A DNA stretch of 64,000 bases from the NCBI RefSeq assembly GCF_021654335.1, contig NZ_AP023423.1, forward strand, positions 2,417,001 through 2,481,000. Direction: 5' to 3'. Under the pieces are notes generated by a model. The model made no database searches. It worked only from the letters and a program-made list of their open reading frames with translations, and had not been told where the DNA came from. Source of the stretch: Sideroxyarcus emersonii. Its GTDB lineage: Bacteria > Pseudomonadota > Gammaproteobacteria > Burkholderiales > Gallionellaceae. Each line of letters starts with the position of its first letter. The stretch's first letter is position 1. The position numbers were made by a program, and so were the translations under genes. Of the stretch, positions 28,095 to 36,714 are shown in pieces.

Positions 28095-28325
28095 CTACTT
28101 AGAGCCATGTGCGCGGCGGTGTGCATCACTGCAATAGAAATTTCCACCCGCCAGAATACTTTCGCTCTTAGGCAGATGCACGCCGCATTGAGCGCAACGA
28201 ACCATTTCCTCAGCATCGGCGGATGCGTCATTTTTTGGGGGGTGCTTGGGAGTTTGCCCGCGCAATGATTTCAACAGCAAATAGACAACGATGATGACTG
28301 CCAGCAAAAACAGTAAGCGACTCAT
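28095..28325 (-). CDS. Small PP0621-family membrane protein with a zinc-ribbon-like motif
   Basis: A 76-residue protein: one N-terminal membrane helix (about residues 3-20), a charged linker, then CAQCGVHLPKSESILAGG and FYCSDAHRRAH, a Cys/His arrangement typical of small metal-binding or CxxC-type domains. Proteins of this type are regularly found directly upstream of pilS in betaproteobacteria. It ends five bases before the pilS start and is likely in the same operon. Function unknown. Confidence 0.8.
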   Translation of the reverse strand: MSRLLFLLAVIIVVYLLLKSLRGQTPKHPPKNDASADAEEMVRCAQCGVHLPKSESILAGGNFYCSDAHRRAHGSK

Positions 28326-28486
28326 GCGCCACGCTCCACATAACGCCGCTCAGCGGCGACAAAAACTTATGTTCATTGTAAAGGCAATATACAAAGGCAA
28401 CAAACCCTTCTGGCGCCACCGGTTTCTATTGCTTGAGGAAGGCCGCCTCAATCGGGTTCTCGGCCCTTCATTTGCTTGTGGCAGGC

Positions 28487-28717
28487 TCAAAGGCTGGAAG
28501 CGATGCTGGCGATCGTGACCGACAAAGCAGTCAGCCAGCCCAGATCGCCCAGGAATTTTGTGTCATCCAGCGAAAGTTTTTCATTGTTCTTGATTTTTGT
28601 ATTTATTCTTTCCAATTCAGCCTGAAGTTCTTTCAGCTTCGCCTGCTGCAATTGCAACTCTTTCAATTTCGCCTGCCGGTTCTCCCGTAACGCATCCGCA
28701 TCATTTTTCTGATTCAT
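28487..28717 (-). CDS. Small coiled-coil protein with a C-terminal hydrophobic segment
   Basis: A 76-residue protein starting with ATG 28717 behind GAGG (a GTG three codons earlier is possible). Residues ~10-45 form a regular heptad coiled coil rich in Lys, Gln, Leu and Glu (KLKELQLQQAKLKELQAE); residues ~58-76 are hydrophobic (WLTALSVTIASIASSL) and may insert in a membrane. It stands alone between the pilS group and the cluster starting at 29 kb. I do not recognise a family. Confidence 0.6.
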   Translation of the reverse strand: MNQKNDADALRENRQAKLKELQLQQAKLKELQAELERINTKIKNNEKLSLDDTKFLGDLGWLTALSVTIASIASSL

Positions 28718-28726
28718 GTTATGCAC

Positions 28727-29110
28727 CTCGCAACGTATGTTATAACGACAATTGCCAACAATTAGCGATTGCTGATTTCATTTTTGATGCAGTTTCATAC
28801 TATGGGCCGAGTTGTGGGTTGTCAATTGCAGCCTCGACCGTAGCCCGTGTAAAGACCGAGACTTGGTTATTGGTCAGCAATGGCTTTCTGCTATCATTTA
28901 TCGTTGATGTCGCCCCTGCACTGGCGCCTCCGTATCGGCATGCATTGCCGGCCGCGCGGTCAGGATATCGCCGAGCCAAGCCATCAATGCCGCATCAGGA
29001 AATTGACGATGAAACGCCGCCCTGCCGATTTTTAGGCATTTTATTGATGGACTTGTAACAAGTTGCTGAACTACTGATTTCTTAACTTATTCCCGAAGGC
29101 TTATTCCAAA
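28727..29110. other. Intergenic region upstream of the oxidase-associated cluster
   Basis: About 380 bases without a convincing gene; a plus-strand frame across 28597-29058 opposes the coiled-coil gene, has low-complexity Ser/Ala/Pro composition and no start signals. The base composition shifts to AT-rich near 28740-28800 and 29060-29110, consistent with divergent promoters. No clear regulator site was recognised. Confidence 0.45.
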
Positions 29111-30574
29111 ATGAACAACCTGTTATCACGAATCCCCAATCGATACTGGGCCTATTTCGCTCTTTTAATTTGGGGGGGATTAAGTTTAATGTTGATGCAT
29201 AAGACCCCCTACGGAATTGATGAGGGGGCGGCCCGAGCCTTACTACTGGTATGGTCCGTATCGGATAACGTCGTCAGTCCTATCGTGACTTTAGGATTTC
29301 CGGATTTCCGTGCGTTATTTCTGGTACCTGTCGGCATCCTGTGGACCGGCAATGTGATCGCAGCCAAAGTGATGACTCTTTTGATCATGTCAATCGCAGC
29401 CTGGGCATTCCATGCCTGGCGATATCGCAGCGGAGACACCGAAGGGGCATTGCTGGCGACAGGCTTGCTATTGATCTCTCCGCTGGTATTGGAGCAAATC
29501 GATACTATTTCAGTGGGAGTGTACCTGCTGCTTGCATTCTCGCTTGGCGCCTGGTCGGACTCGATCTATCGAGAGTCAAAGCTGGCATTCGGCGGAATGT
29601 ATTTTGCCCAGATCTTCTTATGCCTGGTCTCCATCACCCTCCACCCTGTCGGCCTTGCCTATCCGCTTGCCTTGCTTTGGACCTGGTATAAAAATCCGAT
29701 CAATCAGAGCCATCGCAACTATTTCTTTGTCGGGATCTCATTTGCCATCTTGATGGCCTTCGCATTGGTACCGGGCTGGGGCCATATCGAATGGTTCTCC
29801 AACCCCATCAGAAGCCTGTCCAGCACCATTCTTGGGCATGCTGAAGGCGAAGAATTCGGCATCTTCCATTGGCTGGTCGGAATCACGATGCTTACCGTCC
29901 TGTTGCTGGTAATTTTGAGGCAGGCAAATCGGTTATGGGCTGATTTCTTGGGCCGGATACTCCTGCTCGCCGTCGTGATCGGCTTGCTGGTAGGCGACGA
30001 GACATTTGGCATTGCCGCCTTGACGATCCTGTTATATTGGGGCTTGCCCTTGCTGCTGCGCAGCAACGCAAATTCCAGCGGCGGGTTCTGGGGACAACGA
30101 GGAGCAGCCCTGATTCTCATCTTTGCCCTGTCCACCACTTTCATGATGGTCAATAAAGCTCGCTATGAGCTGGTGCTGACTGGGTATCTTTCCCCCAGAG
30201 ACAGCTTGATCAAGACACTGGCGGAAGACAGCGGCCTGTTCTTGAACGAAGAGTCAGATCAGGACTCTCCCACCAAAAAGCCGATCCGTGTAGCTAGCCA
30301 GTGGCCAGGCCTTACCATGCTGGCCTGTCGCTGTGATGCGCTCCCATTGCCCCCTGCCGCACAGAACAGCGAGGCACTGTTTGCCATGTTGCGGGGCATA
30401 GATTATTTGATATTCGACCCGCGCAATCCGGCAAACAGCTCACTTTCCCGAAATCTTGCCACCATGGAGACCGGGAAAGTCGAAACCGTCGCGTTGCGAT
30501 CCGGCGGAGTGATTCTGCAAGTTGTAAAAACTCAGACTCCCCTACCCGCCAATCCTCAGGAAAAGAAAACATAA
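29111..30574 (+). CDS. Polytopic membrane protein, possible GT-C glycosyltransferase-like
   Basis: A 487-residue protein with about ten membrane helices to residue ~365 and a soluble C-terminal domain (~370-487). An early YGIDEGAARALLLVW segment, right after helix 1, recalls the acidic first-loop motif of GT-C enzymes (ArnT/PMT type), but the similarity is weak and no donor or acceptor can be named. The stop overlaps the start of the next small gene (TAATG), so the two are coupled. It starts the plus-strand arm next to the haem-copper oxidase cluster; whether it belongs functionally is unknown. Confidence 0.6.
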   Translation: MNNLLSRIPNRYWAYFALLIWGGLSLMLMHKTPYGIDEGAARALLLVWSVSDNVVSPIVTLGFPDFRALFLVPVGILWTGNVIAAKVMTLLIMSIAAWAFHAWRYRSGDTEGALLATGLLLISPLVLEQIDTISVGVYLLLAFSLGAWSDSIYRESKLAFGGMYFAQIFLCLVSITLHPVGLAYPLALLWTWYKNPINQSHRNYFFVGISFAILMAFALVPGWGHIEWFSNPIRSLSSTILGHAEGEEFGIFHWLVGITMLTVLLLVILRQANRLWADFLGRILLLAVVIGLLVGDETFGIAALTILLYWGLPLLLRSNANSSGGFWGQRGAALILIFALSTTFMMVNKARYELVLTGYLSPRDSLIKTLAEDSGLFLNEESDQDSPTKKPIRVASQWPGLTMLACRCDALPLPPAAQNSEALFAMLRGIDYLIFDPRNPANSSLSRNLATMETGKVETVALRSGGVILQVVKTQTPLPANPQEKKT

Positions 30575-30774
30575 TGGTCGAAATATTAATTTTCGTTGTC
30601 GCCGCGATATCCGGCCTGTTCATAACGGGATACGCGATTCATATGCTTGTTGGCGGATTGGTCAGCACCGATACCGAGTTCCAGCTGATCGCGCTGGTCT
30701 GCTTTGTGGTCGCATGCGGCATTGCTTATATGGCATGGGATGTTATCAAGCGTCGTCGCATCCAGAGACCGTAG
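30574..30774 (+). CDS. Two-helix small membrane protein
   Basis: A 66-residue protein with two predicted membrane helices (about residues 3-28 and 38-55) separated by a short polar loop (GGLVSTDTEF), and a basic C-terminus IKRRRIQRP. It is translationally coupled to the polytopic protein upstream by TAATG. No known family was recognised. It could be a partner of the upstream protein or a small accessory subunit of the respiratory cluster. Confidence 0.65.
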   Translation: MVEILIFVVAAISGLFITGYAIHMLVGGLVSTDTEFQLIALVCFVVACGIAYMAWDVIKRRRIQRP

Positions 30775-30970
30775 CAATCAAAGCAAGTGGCTGACCGCAA
30801 TCGGGAAAATCCGGATTGCATATCCATCAAAAATAGTCGACCATATGCCGCAGAAAACCCGGCTTGGAAGTTGCATGAGGTAGCGGATTCCGTTAGACTT
30901 AATAATGAAAAGGAAGGGTTTTGTCGGCTTCCTTTGAATGGAGTATTTTTATAAAAGGGGAGGGTATAGC

Positions 30971-31072
30971 ATGCCAGTTGAACTGTTAGTGCCGATCGTG
31001 ATTTTTGGTTTGGGTGTTGTAGTTGCAATGTCGCTCGGCAGCATGGGTATCGAGCGCATCACTGAGAAATAA
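30971..31072 (+). CDS. 33-residue single-helix microprotein (paralogue of the one at 40133)
   Basis: MPVELLVPIVIFGLGVVVAM followed by a short tail ending GIERITEK. It is one membrane helix with a charged C-terminus, behind a strong GGGGAGG seven bases from the ATG and followed by an intrinsic terminator at 31097-31138, so it is a dedicated transcript or operon end. The PxVxFGxxVVV core and the I[E/D]RI tail are shared with the 34-residue protein at 40133-40237. It resembles in size the small CcoQ-type or other single-helix subunits of haem-copper oxidases; that role is inferred. Confidence 0.7.
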   Translation: MPVELLVPIVIFGLGVVVAMSLGSMGIERITEK

Positions 31073-31096
31073 GAATCACCAGCTTGCCATTCAAAT

Positions 31097-31138
31097 AACA
31101 TCAGAAAATTCTGGGTATCCCGGACATTTTCTGATGTT
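31097..31138 (+). terminator. Intrinsic terminator after the 33-residue gene
   Basis: AACATCAGAAAAT (31097-31109) pairs with ATTTTCTGATGTT (31126-31138). The loop holds a small inner hairpin GGGTATCCC. TTCATTTT follows. It insulates the microprotein gene from the gene at 31218. Confidence 0.85.
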
Positions 31139-31217
31139 TCATTTTAACCCGCGGTCAGACACCTAATCATTCAGATCTACGTCGTCAGAGGCCCGTAAAT
31201 AATTTGAGCTTCCCAAG

Positions 31218-31721
31218 ATGACCACAAATGTTCTGCATCGCCACCTTTTGAAGTTCCTGCTTCTTTCTGCTCTGTCATTCTTTATTGGAACCATCCACGG
31301 GATGTTCCAGGTCATGCCGCCTGTTCGCGCCTGGCTGGATTCGATTGGCAGCCCATATGGCGGGCCCGGGCATATGATCGACCCGCTGGCCCACGCTCAT
31401 ATGAATCTGGTCGGCGGCGTGGTTCTGCTGGCCATGTGCGTGACCTACTATCTGCTGCCAATTTTCACCGGTAAAGCCATTTATTCGATAAAGCTGGTCC
31501 AGCATACGTTCTGGTGGGTAAGCATAGGCGTATACAGCTTTTACATCATCCAGATGGTATTCGGCATTTGGGAAGGCATTCTGATCAGCAATCCGGCAGC
31601 GATGTCTGCCGTGCACCGGTTTTACGGCCCCGTCATGGCAATTTCAGGAACTACGATGGCAGTAGGTTTTTGCACTTATCTGGCCAACGTGATCCTGACA
31701 TTCAAGTCAGATCCAAAGTAG
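31218..31721 (+). CDS. Half-length haem-copper oxidase subunit I-like membrane protein
   Basis: A 167-residue, four-helix protein. Its segment LAHAHMNLVGG (H59 and H61) followed by YYLLPIFTGKAIYS and HTFWW parallels helices X-XI of the CcoN in this window (VAHAHLALLG, then a KLYS and HFW pattern), so it looks like CcoN helices IX-XII alone. The HxH pair that binds both haems in CcoN is kept; the copper-site histidines and the tyrosine of helices VI-VII are absent. It cannot be an oxidase by itself. A related protein lies at 45907-46425. It could bind haem b or act as an assembly or electron-transfer subunit. Confidence 0.75.
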   Translation: MTTNVLHRHLLKFLLLSALSFFIGTIHGMFQVMPPVRAWLDSIGSPYGGPGHMIDPLAHAHMNLVGGVVLLAMCVTYYLLPIFTGKAIYSIKLVQHTFWWVSIGVYSFYIIQMVFGIWEGILISNPAAMSAVHRFYGPVMAISGTTMAVGFCTYLANVILTFKSDPK

Positions 31722-31722
31722 T

Positions 31723-31752
31723 GCCGGAAGAGCTTCTGTGCTAGCTTCCGGC
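31723..31752. terminator. Inverted repeat between convergent genes
   Basis: GCCGGAAG (31723-31730) and CTTCCGGC (31745-31752) enclose 14 bases between the convergent half-oxidase and lipoprotein genes. It probably ends both transcripts, but there is no strong T-run, so confidence is moderate. Confidence 0.5.
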
Positions 31753-32157
31753 CAACTTCAGCGGGAAAAACAGCACTTGTTCATCCGTACCACGCTGTAG
31801 CCGTACCTGCAGTTCTGTCGCATCGTTATCGCCAAGATCAATTGCGCGTCGATATACCCCGATAAGCCCGTCCTGAATGGCCTGCACCCAAGGTACGTCT
31901 TTCGCTGCACGCAAAGACACCAGCAGATCCTGGACCGGCCGGCCACGCGGCCCGGTTACGATCACGACAATCTCGGACATCCCCGCTTGCGGAGGGTTAG
32001 GATGGGTTTCGATGCGCACATCGATATCATTCCAGTGCTGTGCGGCGATCGGTGCCTGCTTGGCTTCGTCGCTGCAGGCAACCAGATTTGCTGTCAGCAG
32101 TCCCAGAAAAGCCGGCAGGAGCCATCGACTGAAGCGGATGGAAATAGGACAAGTCAC
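31741..32157 (-). CDS. FixH/YtkA-like lipoprotein
   Basis: A 138-residue lipoprotein: signal peptide with lipobox LVAC (Cys near residue 28), then a beta-sandwich-like domain with HPNPPQAGMSEIVVIVTGPRG and GRPVQDLLVSLRAA, the pattern of YtkA/FixH-type domains. FixH (CcoH) proteins assist assembly of cbb3 oxidases, normally as membrane-anchored proteins; here the anchor is lipid. It is the last gene of the minus-strand run that includes ccoG, which fits an assembly role. The assignment to the FixH fold is from pattern only. Confidence 0.65.
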   Translation of the reverse strand: MTCPISIRFSRWLLPAFLGLLTANLVACSDEAKQAPIAAQHWNDIDVRIETHPNPPQAGMSEIVVIVTGPRGRPVQDLLVSLRAAKDVPWVQAIQDGLIGVYRRAIDLGDNDATELQVRLQRGTDEQVLFFPLKLAGS

Positions 32158-32160
32158 TCT

Positions 32161-32598
32161 CTATTCCTTCTTTTGCGTCTCGTCCTGTGCATCATCTTGC
32201 TTCTCTTTGTCAGAATCCAGTCTTCCGGCAGCAGATGAACCATACAGATTGACCATGTAATACACGAACACCGCAGCGACTGTGATATACACAAGAGAAC
32301 CGAGAAAGCCCGGCTCCGTCACCCAATCGGTCCATTTCACAACCACTCCGGGACGCAAGCCCCAGAACGGGAAACTGAGCCCTACGCCCACCAGCAGAAC
32401 GATCACTACGACCGACATGAACCAATAAGGCACTTTCTGCTGCGATTCAGGGATTTTTTCCACCAGTTCCCAGTCTTCCATCCCGCGCTTTTCCAGCCGT
32501 TCCTTATCCGATGCGTAGCCGAAATTGTCCGCGCGCGGTTCACCCCAGCGCGCCTCTTCTGTGGAAGCTGCTGTTTTCTTATCTGATTGTTCCATCAC
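32161..32598 (-). CDS. Haem-less CcoP-like two-helix protein (copy A)
   Basis: A 145-residue protein with a charged N-terminal domain (to residue ~52), a membrane helix (~57-76) ending in FPFWGLRPG (76-84), a second helix (~100-117) and an acidic, Gln-rich tail. The segment KVPYWFMSVVVIVLLVG then FPFWG resembles the part of CcoP where PLPRWW precedes a helix ending in YPGLG. No CxxCH motif exists, so it carries no haem c. The copy at 40305-40922 shares FPxWGxRP. It lies nine bases after ccoG. A structural role in the oxidase is inferred. Confidence 0.65.
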   Translation of the reverse strand: MMEQSDKKTAASTEEARWGEPRADNFGYASDKERLEKRGMEDWELVEKIPESQQKVPYWFMSVVVIVLLVGVGLSFPFWGLRPGVVVKWTDWVTEPGFLGSLVYITVAAVFVYYMVNLYGSSAAGRLDSDKEKQDDAQDETQKKE

Positions 32599-32606
32599 AC
32601 TTACTC

Positions 32607-33926
32607 CTATTCGACAAAGTGCTGAAGATTAAAACGGCCAACCCAGCCGTCATTCGATCTGACCACAACTGCGAACGGGTGCAAACCATGCTTCAGGTTG
32701 GGCGACATGGTCAGGGTTACTGAAGTCCTTCCGACCGATTTCATATTTACTTTAAGGTCGCTCAAGACGTAATCGTCATGTTGCAACCCCTCGACCTCCA
32801 CGCTCAACTCTGCCGGGCGGTATCGCTTGCTGGAAATCTCGATGCGGTAATCCCGCGTCGAATGATTCCTGGCTGTTTCCAGATACCCCACAGCGATATG
32901 ATACGGCTCATAAGACCAGATCCCCCATGCCAGCATTATGCTGCCGAGGAGCGCGAAAGGAGCAGTCCAGCGAAATCTGGACAACAACCGCATAGTGTTA
33001 TCGCGAAGACGCTGGACGTTCTTGGTCGTCGCACGCTGCCCCAACTCGAATCGCAGTAGCCCGGTTTCATTCTTCTTGGCATGAAGCCGGTTGCAGGCAT
33101 CAATACAATCGCCGCAATTGATGCAGCTATCGTAAATTTCGGTCTTGCGGGGGTCCAGCTCGATGAAGCAGGTCGTCACGCAATAATTGCATTTCTCGCA
33201 CTCGTCTGCCCGGCTGGCATCGTAGGCGACATGCAGGGTTTCCCGGGTCTTGAACGAATGCTGCCAGACTTTATATACGCATGCGAACCGGCACCAGAAA
33301 TGCCGCAGCACCGAAATATCCAGCAGAATGATCATCACCCAAACCGAATATATCCAATATAAAGAGCCGGCCAACCTTTTGTCTTCCCTGAAGATCAGGA
33401 AGGACCAGACCACATCCGGCGGGTAGAAATACAAAAGCGGCAACAGTGCGAAGAACATCGCTGCGACCAGGAACGAAAGCCCCAGCAATGTCCAGTTCAA
33501 CACCTTGTTCTTGGCGGCCGCCACTTTGGGCGCCTCTCCGGTAAGGCTCACCTCAGCCCGCTTGCCGAGCAGTTTGTGCGTCATGTGATTCGCCCATTCC
33601 GCCAGGGAGTTCTGCGGACACGCCCAGCCGCAAAAAACCGTGCCCGCAAGCGAGTACAAGCCAACCAGCGCGCTTGCCAGCACGATCCATAATCCCGATA
33701 TCAGGAAGAAATCGGCAAACCAGATTTGCCAGCCCAATACGACCAGCGCCCCGTTCTCGGGATCGATGCGGAACAAACCCGTCACCGGAATAAGCACCAG
33801 CAGGATCAATATGACGATCTGGACAGTGCGCCTTTTCCAGCGGTAATTGGCCACATCTTTTTTTGCTCCCGCATCAACAACCTTGATCGGGATGCCAGAA
33901 AGCGTTTTGTTGGTTCCAGAGGACAT
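32607..33926 (-). CDS. ccoG: Cytochrome c oxidase accessory protein CcoG (RdxA/FixG)
   Basis: A 439-residue membrane protein with two [4Fe-4S] clusters. The first motif is CEKCNYCVTTC and the second CINCGDCIDAC, near residues 235-280. The WACPQNSLAEW segment near residue 115 and a C-terminal periplasmic immunoglobulin-like domain (from ~340) are also typical. CcoG is known as a Cu(II) reductase that supplies Cu(I) for the CuB site of cbb3 oxidases. Its presence supports the reading of this cluster as a C-family oxidase. No copper-exporting CcoI ATPase gene is in the window. Confidence 0.93.
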   Translation of the reverse strand: MSSGTNKTLSGIPIKVVDAGAKKDVANYRWKRRTVQIVILILLVLIPVTGLFRIDPENGALVVLGWQIWFADFFLISGLWIVLASALVGLYSLAGTVFCGWACPQNSLAEWANHMTHKLLGKRAEVSLTGEAPKVAAAKNKVLNWTLLGLSFLVAAMFFALLPLLYFYPPDVVWSFLIFREDKRLAGSLYWIYSVWVMIILLDISVLRHFWCRFACVYKVWQHSFKTRETLHVAYDASRADECEKCNYCVTTCFIELDPRKTEIYDSCINCGDCIDACNRLHAKKNETGLLRFELGQRATTKNVQRLRDNTMRLLSRFRWTAPFALLGSIMLAWGIWSYEPYHIAVGYLETARNHSTRDYRIEISSKRYRPAELSVEVEGLQHDDYVLSDLKVNMKSVGRTSVTLTMSPNLKHGLHPFAVVVRSNDGWVGRFNLQHFVE

Positions 33927-33949
33927 GAGTACCTTTTCTGCTGCGCTCG

Positions 33950-36589
33950 TTATTGCGTCGAGGCTGTTCTTACTTCCACATCCATAGGCGTTATGGCGCG
34001 GAGACGTGAACGGTAGAGTTCAGCTGCCTGCAGGTTGCCCTCTGCCGTTTCCAGATGCCAGAGTGCGCGCAACGCAGCTACATGATTCGGGTAAACTTTC
34101 AGGATACGCAGCAATGCGTCCTTTTCGCTCAACCCCTGCCTGCCTGCCAAGGGGAGCGACTGCATCATGCTATCAGCTAGCGCATTGGCAATCCAGTGAT
34201 CCTGCGGATTGGCCTGATAAGCCAGCCATATCAGATTACCCGATTTTGCCGCCTCATCCCGGATGGATGCGGCCCAAGCTCTCACCGTGAATTCGGTTGC
34301 GACATAGGCACGCCCGAATTGACTTTTGTCCCGCTCGGCCACCCCCAGAATTTTCATCGCTTCTTCCGGTGTGGAATGACGCTGCAACAACCAATATATC
34401 AACGATGACAGATTGACATCTCCATCGTAGCGCGCTCGCGGCAACTTGAATTCGATATACGGCTCCCATTCGTCCTGGACCGGACCGCTGGTTGCAGGAA
34501 TGGGGCCCCAATACCGGCCCAACCATGTCCAGGCCCCCTCGCCTCCTGTCGCCTGTTGCTGTGCGTCCGGCGTCATTCGACTCAGGTTTTTTAACACGGC
34601 GGCGGCGCCTGTAAATCTATCTCTGGGGCCGACCAGCGCAAGATGCATCCCGTCCATGAATAATTGCGCGTCCGGAAATACCTGTCTGAAACTGCGGAAA
34701 ACTGCATTCAACGATTGAATGTCGAATTGGTTAAGCGCCAGCCATTGTACAAATATGCCTTCCGGATTCAGGTGATCTTTGGCGCGCTGGAATTGCTGCA
34801 CGGACAGCAACGCCCCCATCCCAGCCATATCCGGATGGAACAGATCTCCCACGATGACATCGTAACGACGCTCTGTCGTGCTCAGATAATGCCTCGCATC
34901 GTCACGCTGAATCTGCATCTGGTCCGTGACATTGCCATTGACGGGGGAAAACCAGTGTTTCGCAGAATAGATTGCGCCTTGCGACAATTCCACCGCGCTG
35001 CGGATCAGGCTCGGGAAAGGCATTGATCCTGCCGCCGAGATGCCTGTGCCCAGCCCAAGGAATAAAACGCTGCGGGGCTCCGGATGAAGCAGCAGTGCAA
35101 GCCGCGCCTGATCCATCTGGATTTCTGCAGCGCTTGGATCGCTGGAAGCGTCCATACGTTGCAGATCGCTCAGCAATACGCGCTGCCCATCCTGCTGCTG
35201 CACGACATGCGTCAGGGAAATTGCATCTTCGTAGAGATACAGATTTCGGCTTTCGGCTTCTATCTTAGGCAGCAATTCGTGCACTTGCGGCATGTATCTC
35301 AGTTGCCAGGCGGCCAGCAACAGCACTGCGAATATCAGCCACGGCCATGCCCGTTTCACCCACATCAGACCGAATGCCGTAATAAAAAGACCGGATAACG
35401 CCACCATGGCCGTACTGCCCACCAGCGGGATCAGCACCAGAAAAGCCACGACTGCACCAATACTGCCGCCCAGGCAGTTCGCGCCATACAGCCATACACC
35501 GCTTGTGCCGGCGCCATCAAAGCGTGCTGACAGCATCGGCAGCCACGCCCCCAGCACCAAAGTGATTGGCAAGGTGAACAGCCCCAGTATCAGCGCCTGC
35601 GAAGAAACTGCGCCAAAGAACGAGCGGAATTCGCTTTGCTCGACCCATGCCGAGGTTGCAGGCAGCAGCCACAATCCCAGCATGACCCCGGCACCCGCGA
35701 TGAGCGGCATCAGCGCTGCCAGCCATTCCTGCTTCAGTCTCTGCTGGATCAGGCTGCCCAGCGCGATCCCCAGCAGGAAAATCGCCAGAATCAGGCCGAG
35801 CACGTATTCAGTCCGCAGCATTACCATGCCGTATAAACGAATCCAGCCGATTTCAAGCATGATGCTGCCGGCGCCTATGCCAGCGTAAATCAGCAAGATC
35901 GTGAGCGGCGGCTGAGCAGGTTTGCCGCTTGCTCCCATTTGTCCTGCAAACCTTGCCTTTTGCGACAGGACCAATGCCCCTCCGCCAACCAGCAATCCGA
36001 TCACCGCAACAGTTTGTACCGATGCCATCCAGCCGATGATCGGCAAACTCCACAGTGGATATAGTGCGCCGGCAACGCCGCCTATCGTATTGAATCCATA
36101 GAGCTCCCCTAGCGAAATATCGCTTTGCTCGATGAATCTCAGTATCAATGCGAATCCCAGTCCCATTGCGAATGCCGGAATTACCAGCAGACCCAACGCT
36201 TCCGTGCTCTGCAGCATGTACCATTGAACAAGTGAAAGATGCGCCGATATCTGCTCTATCCAGTTCCCGGCAGCATGAATCAGCTTGGGCAGAATCAGCG
36301 CATACAGCGCAATGGCGATTTCCAGCAGCGCGAAGATCTGCAGCGGTTTATTCCATTTCCGTGCCCATCTTGCGCCAGCAAGGCTACCCAGCCCAAGGCC
36401 TATCATATAGGCTGTAACGGTCAGTACCACCCCGAATATGCTGATCCCGAACTGCATCGACAGCATGCGCGACCACAAAACTTCATAGGCCAGGCTTGTT
36501 GCGCCCGACAGCAAGTAGAGCAGCAGCAACAGCCTGTTCGCGCCGCTGGATGTTTTGGATTGGATGCCCTGCGGCCTGAGGTATGACAT
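33950..36589 (-). CDS. Membrane-anchored spermidine-synthase-like protein (MFS/SpeE fusion type)
   Basis: An 879-residue protein. About 12 or more membrane helices fill residues 18-445, followed by a spermidine-synthase-like Rossmann domain (~450-690). It has SVLFLGLGTGISAAG as glycine-rich motif, RDDARHYLSTTERRYDVIVGD as the acidic region, and a C-terminal helical part. Fused proteins of this kind are widespread but of unknown substrate; true polyamine synthesis is not implied. It lies 23 bases upstream of ccoG on the same strand, so it is in or next to the oxidase accessory operon. Confidence 0.82.
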   Translation of the reverse strand: MSYLRPQGIQSKTSSGANRLLLLLYLLSGATSLAYEVLWSRMLSMQFGISIFGVVLTVTAYMIGLGLGSLAGARWARKWNKPLQIFALLEIAIALYALILPKLIHAAGNWIEQISAHLSLVQWYMLQSTEALGLLVIPAFAMGLGFALILRFIEQSDISLGELYGFNTIGGVAGALYPLWSLPIIGWMASVQTVAVIGLLVGGGALVLSQKARFAGQMGASGKPAQPPLTILLIYAGIGAGSIMLEIGWIRLYGMVMLRTEYVLGLILAIFLLGIALGSLIQQRLKQEWLAALMPLIAGAGVMLGLWLLPATSAWVEQSEFRSFFGAVSSQALILGLFTLPITLVLGAWLPMLSARFDGAGTSGVWLYGANCLGGSIGAVVAFLVLIPLVGSTAMVALSGLFITAFGLMWVKRAWPWLIFAVLLLAAWQLRYMPQVHELLPKIEAESRNLYLYEDAISLTHVVQQQDGQRVLLSDLQRMDASSDPSAAEIQMDQARLALLLHPEPRSVLFLGLGTGISAAGSMPFPSLIRSAVELSQGAIYSAKHWFSPVNGNVTDQMQIQRDDARHYLSTTERRYDVIVGDLFHPDMAGMGALLSVQQFQRAKDHLNPEGIFVQWLALNQFDIQSLNAVFRSFRQVFPDAQLFMDGMHLALVGPRDRFTGAAAVLKNLSRMTPDAQQQATGGEGAWTWLGRYWGPIPATSGPVQDEWEPYIEFKLPRARYDGDVNLSSLIYWLLQRHSTPEEAMKILGVAERDKSQFGRAYVATEFTVRAWAASIRDEAAKSGNLIWLAYQANPQDHWIANALADSMMQSLPLAGRQGLSEKDALLRILKVYPNHVAALRALWHLETAEGNLQAAELYRSRLRAITPMDVEVRTASTQ

Positions 36590-36714
36590 ATTTGCGAACT
36601 GCCTGCGTCAGGCCCAGCGGCCAGAAAACGCAGGTATCAGCAAATTGCAGGGAATATGCTCGCGCCGTAAAGACTGATCTGCGATGAAAGAACCCGGCTC
36701 AGTGGCACGGAATA

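Noticed and set aside
28597..29058. 153-codon plus-strand frame before 29111
   Set aside because: Opposes the better-supported coiled-coil gene and has a random-looking Ser/Ala/Pro/Arg composition.
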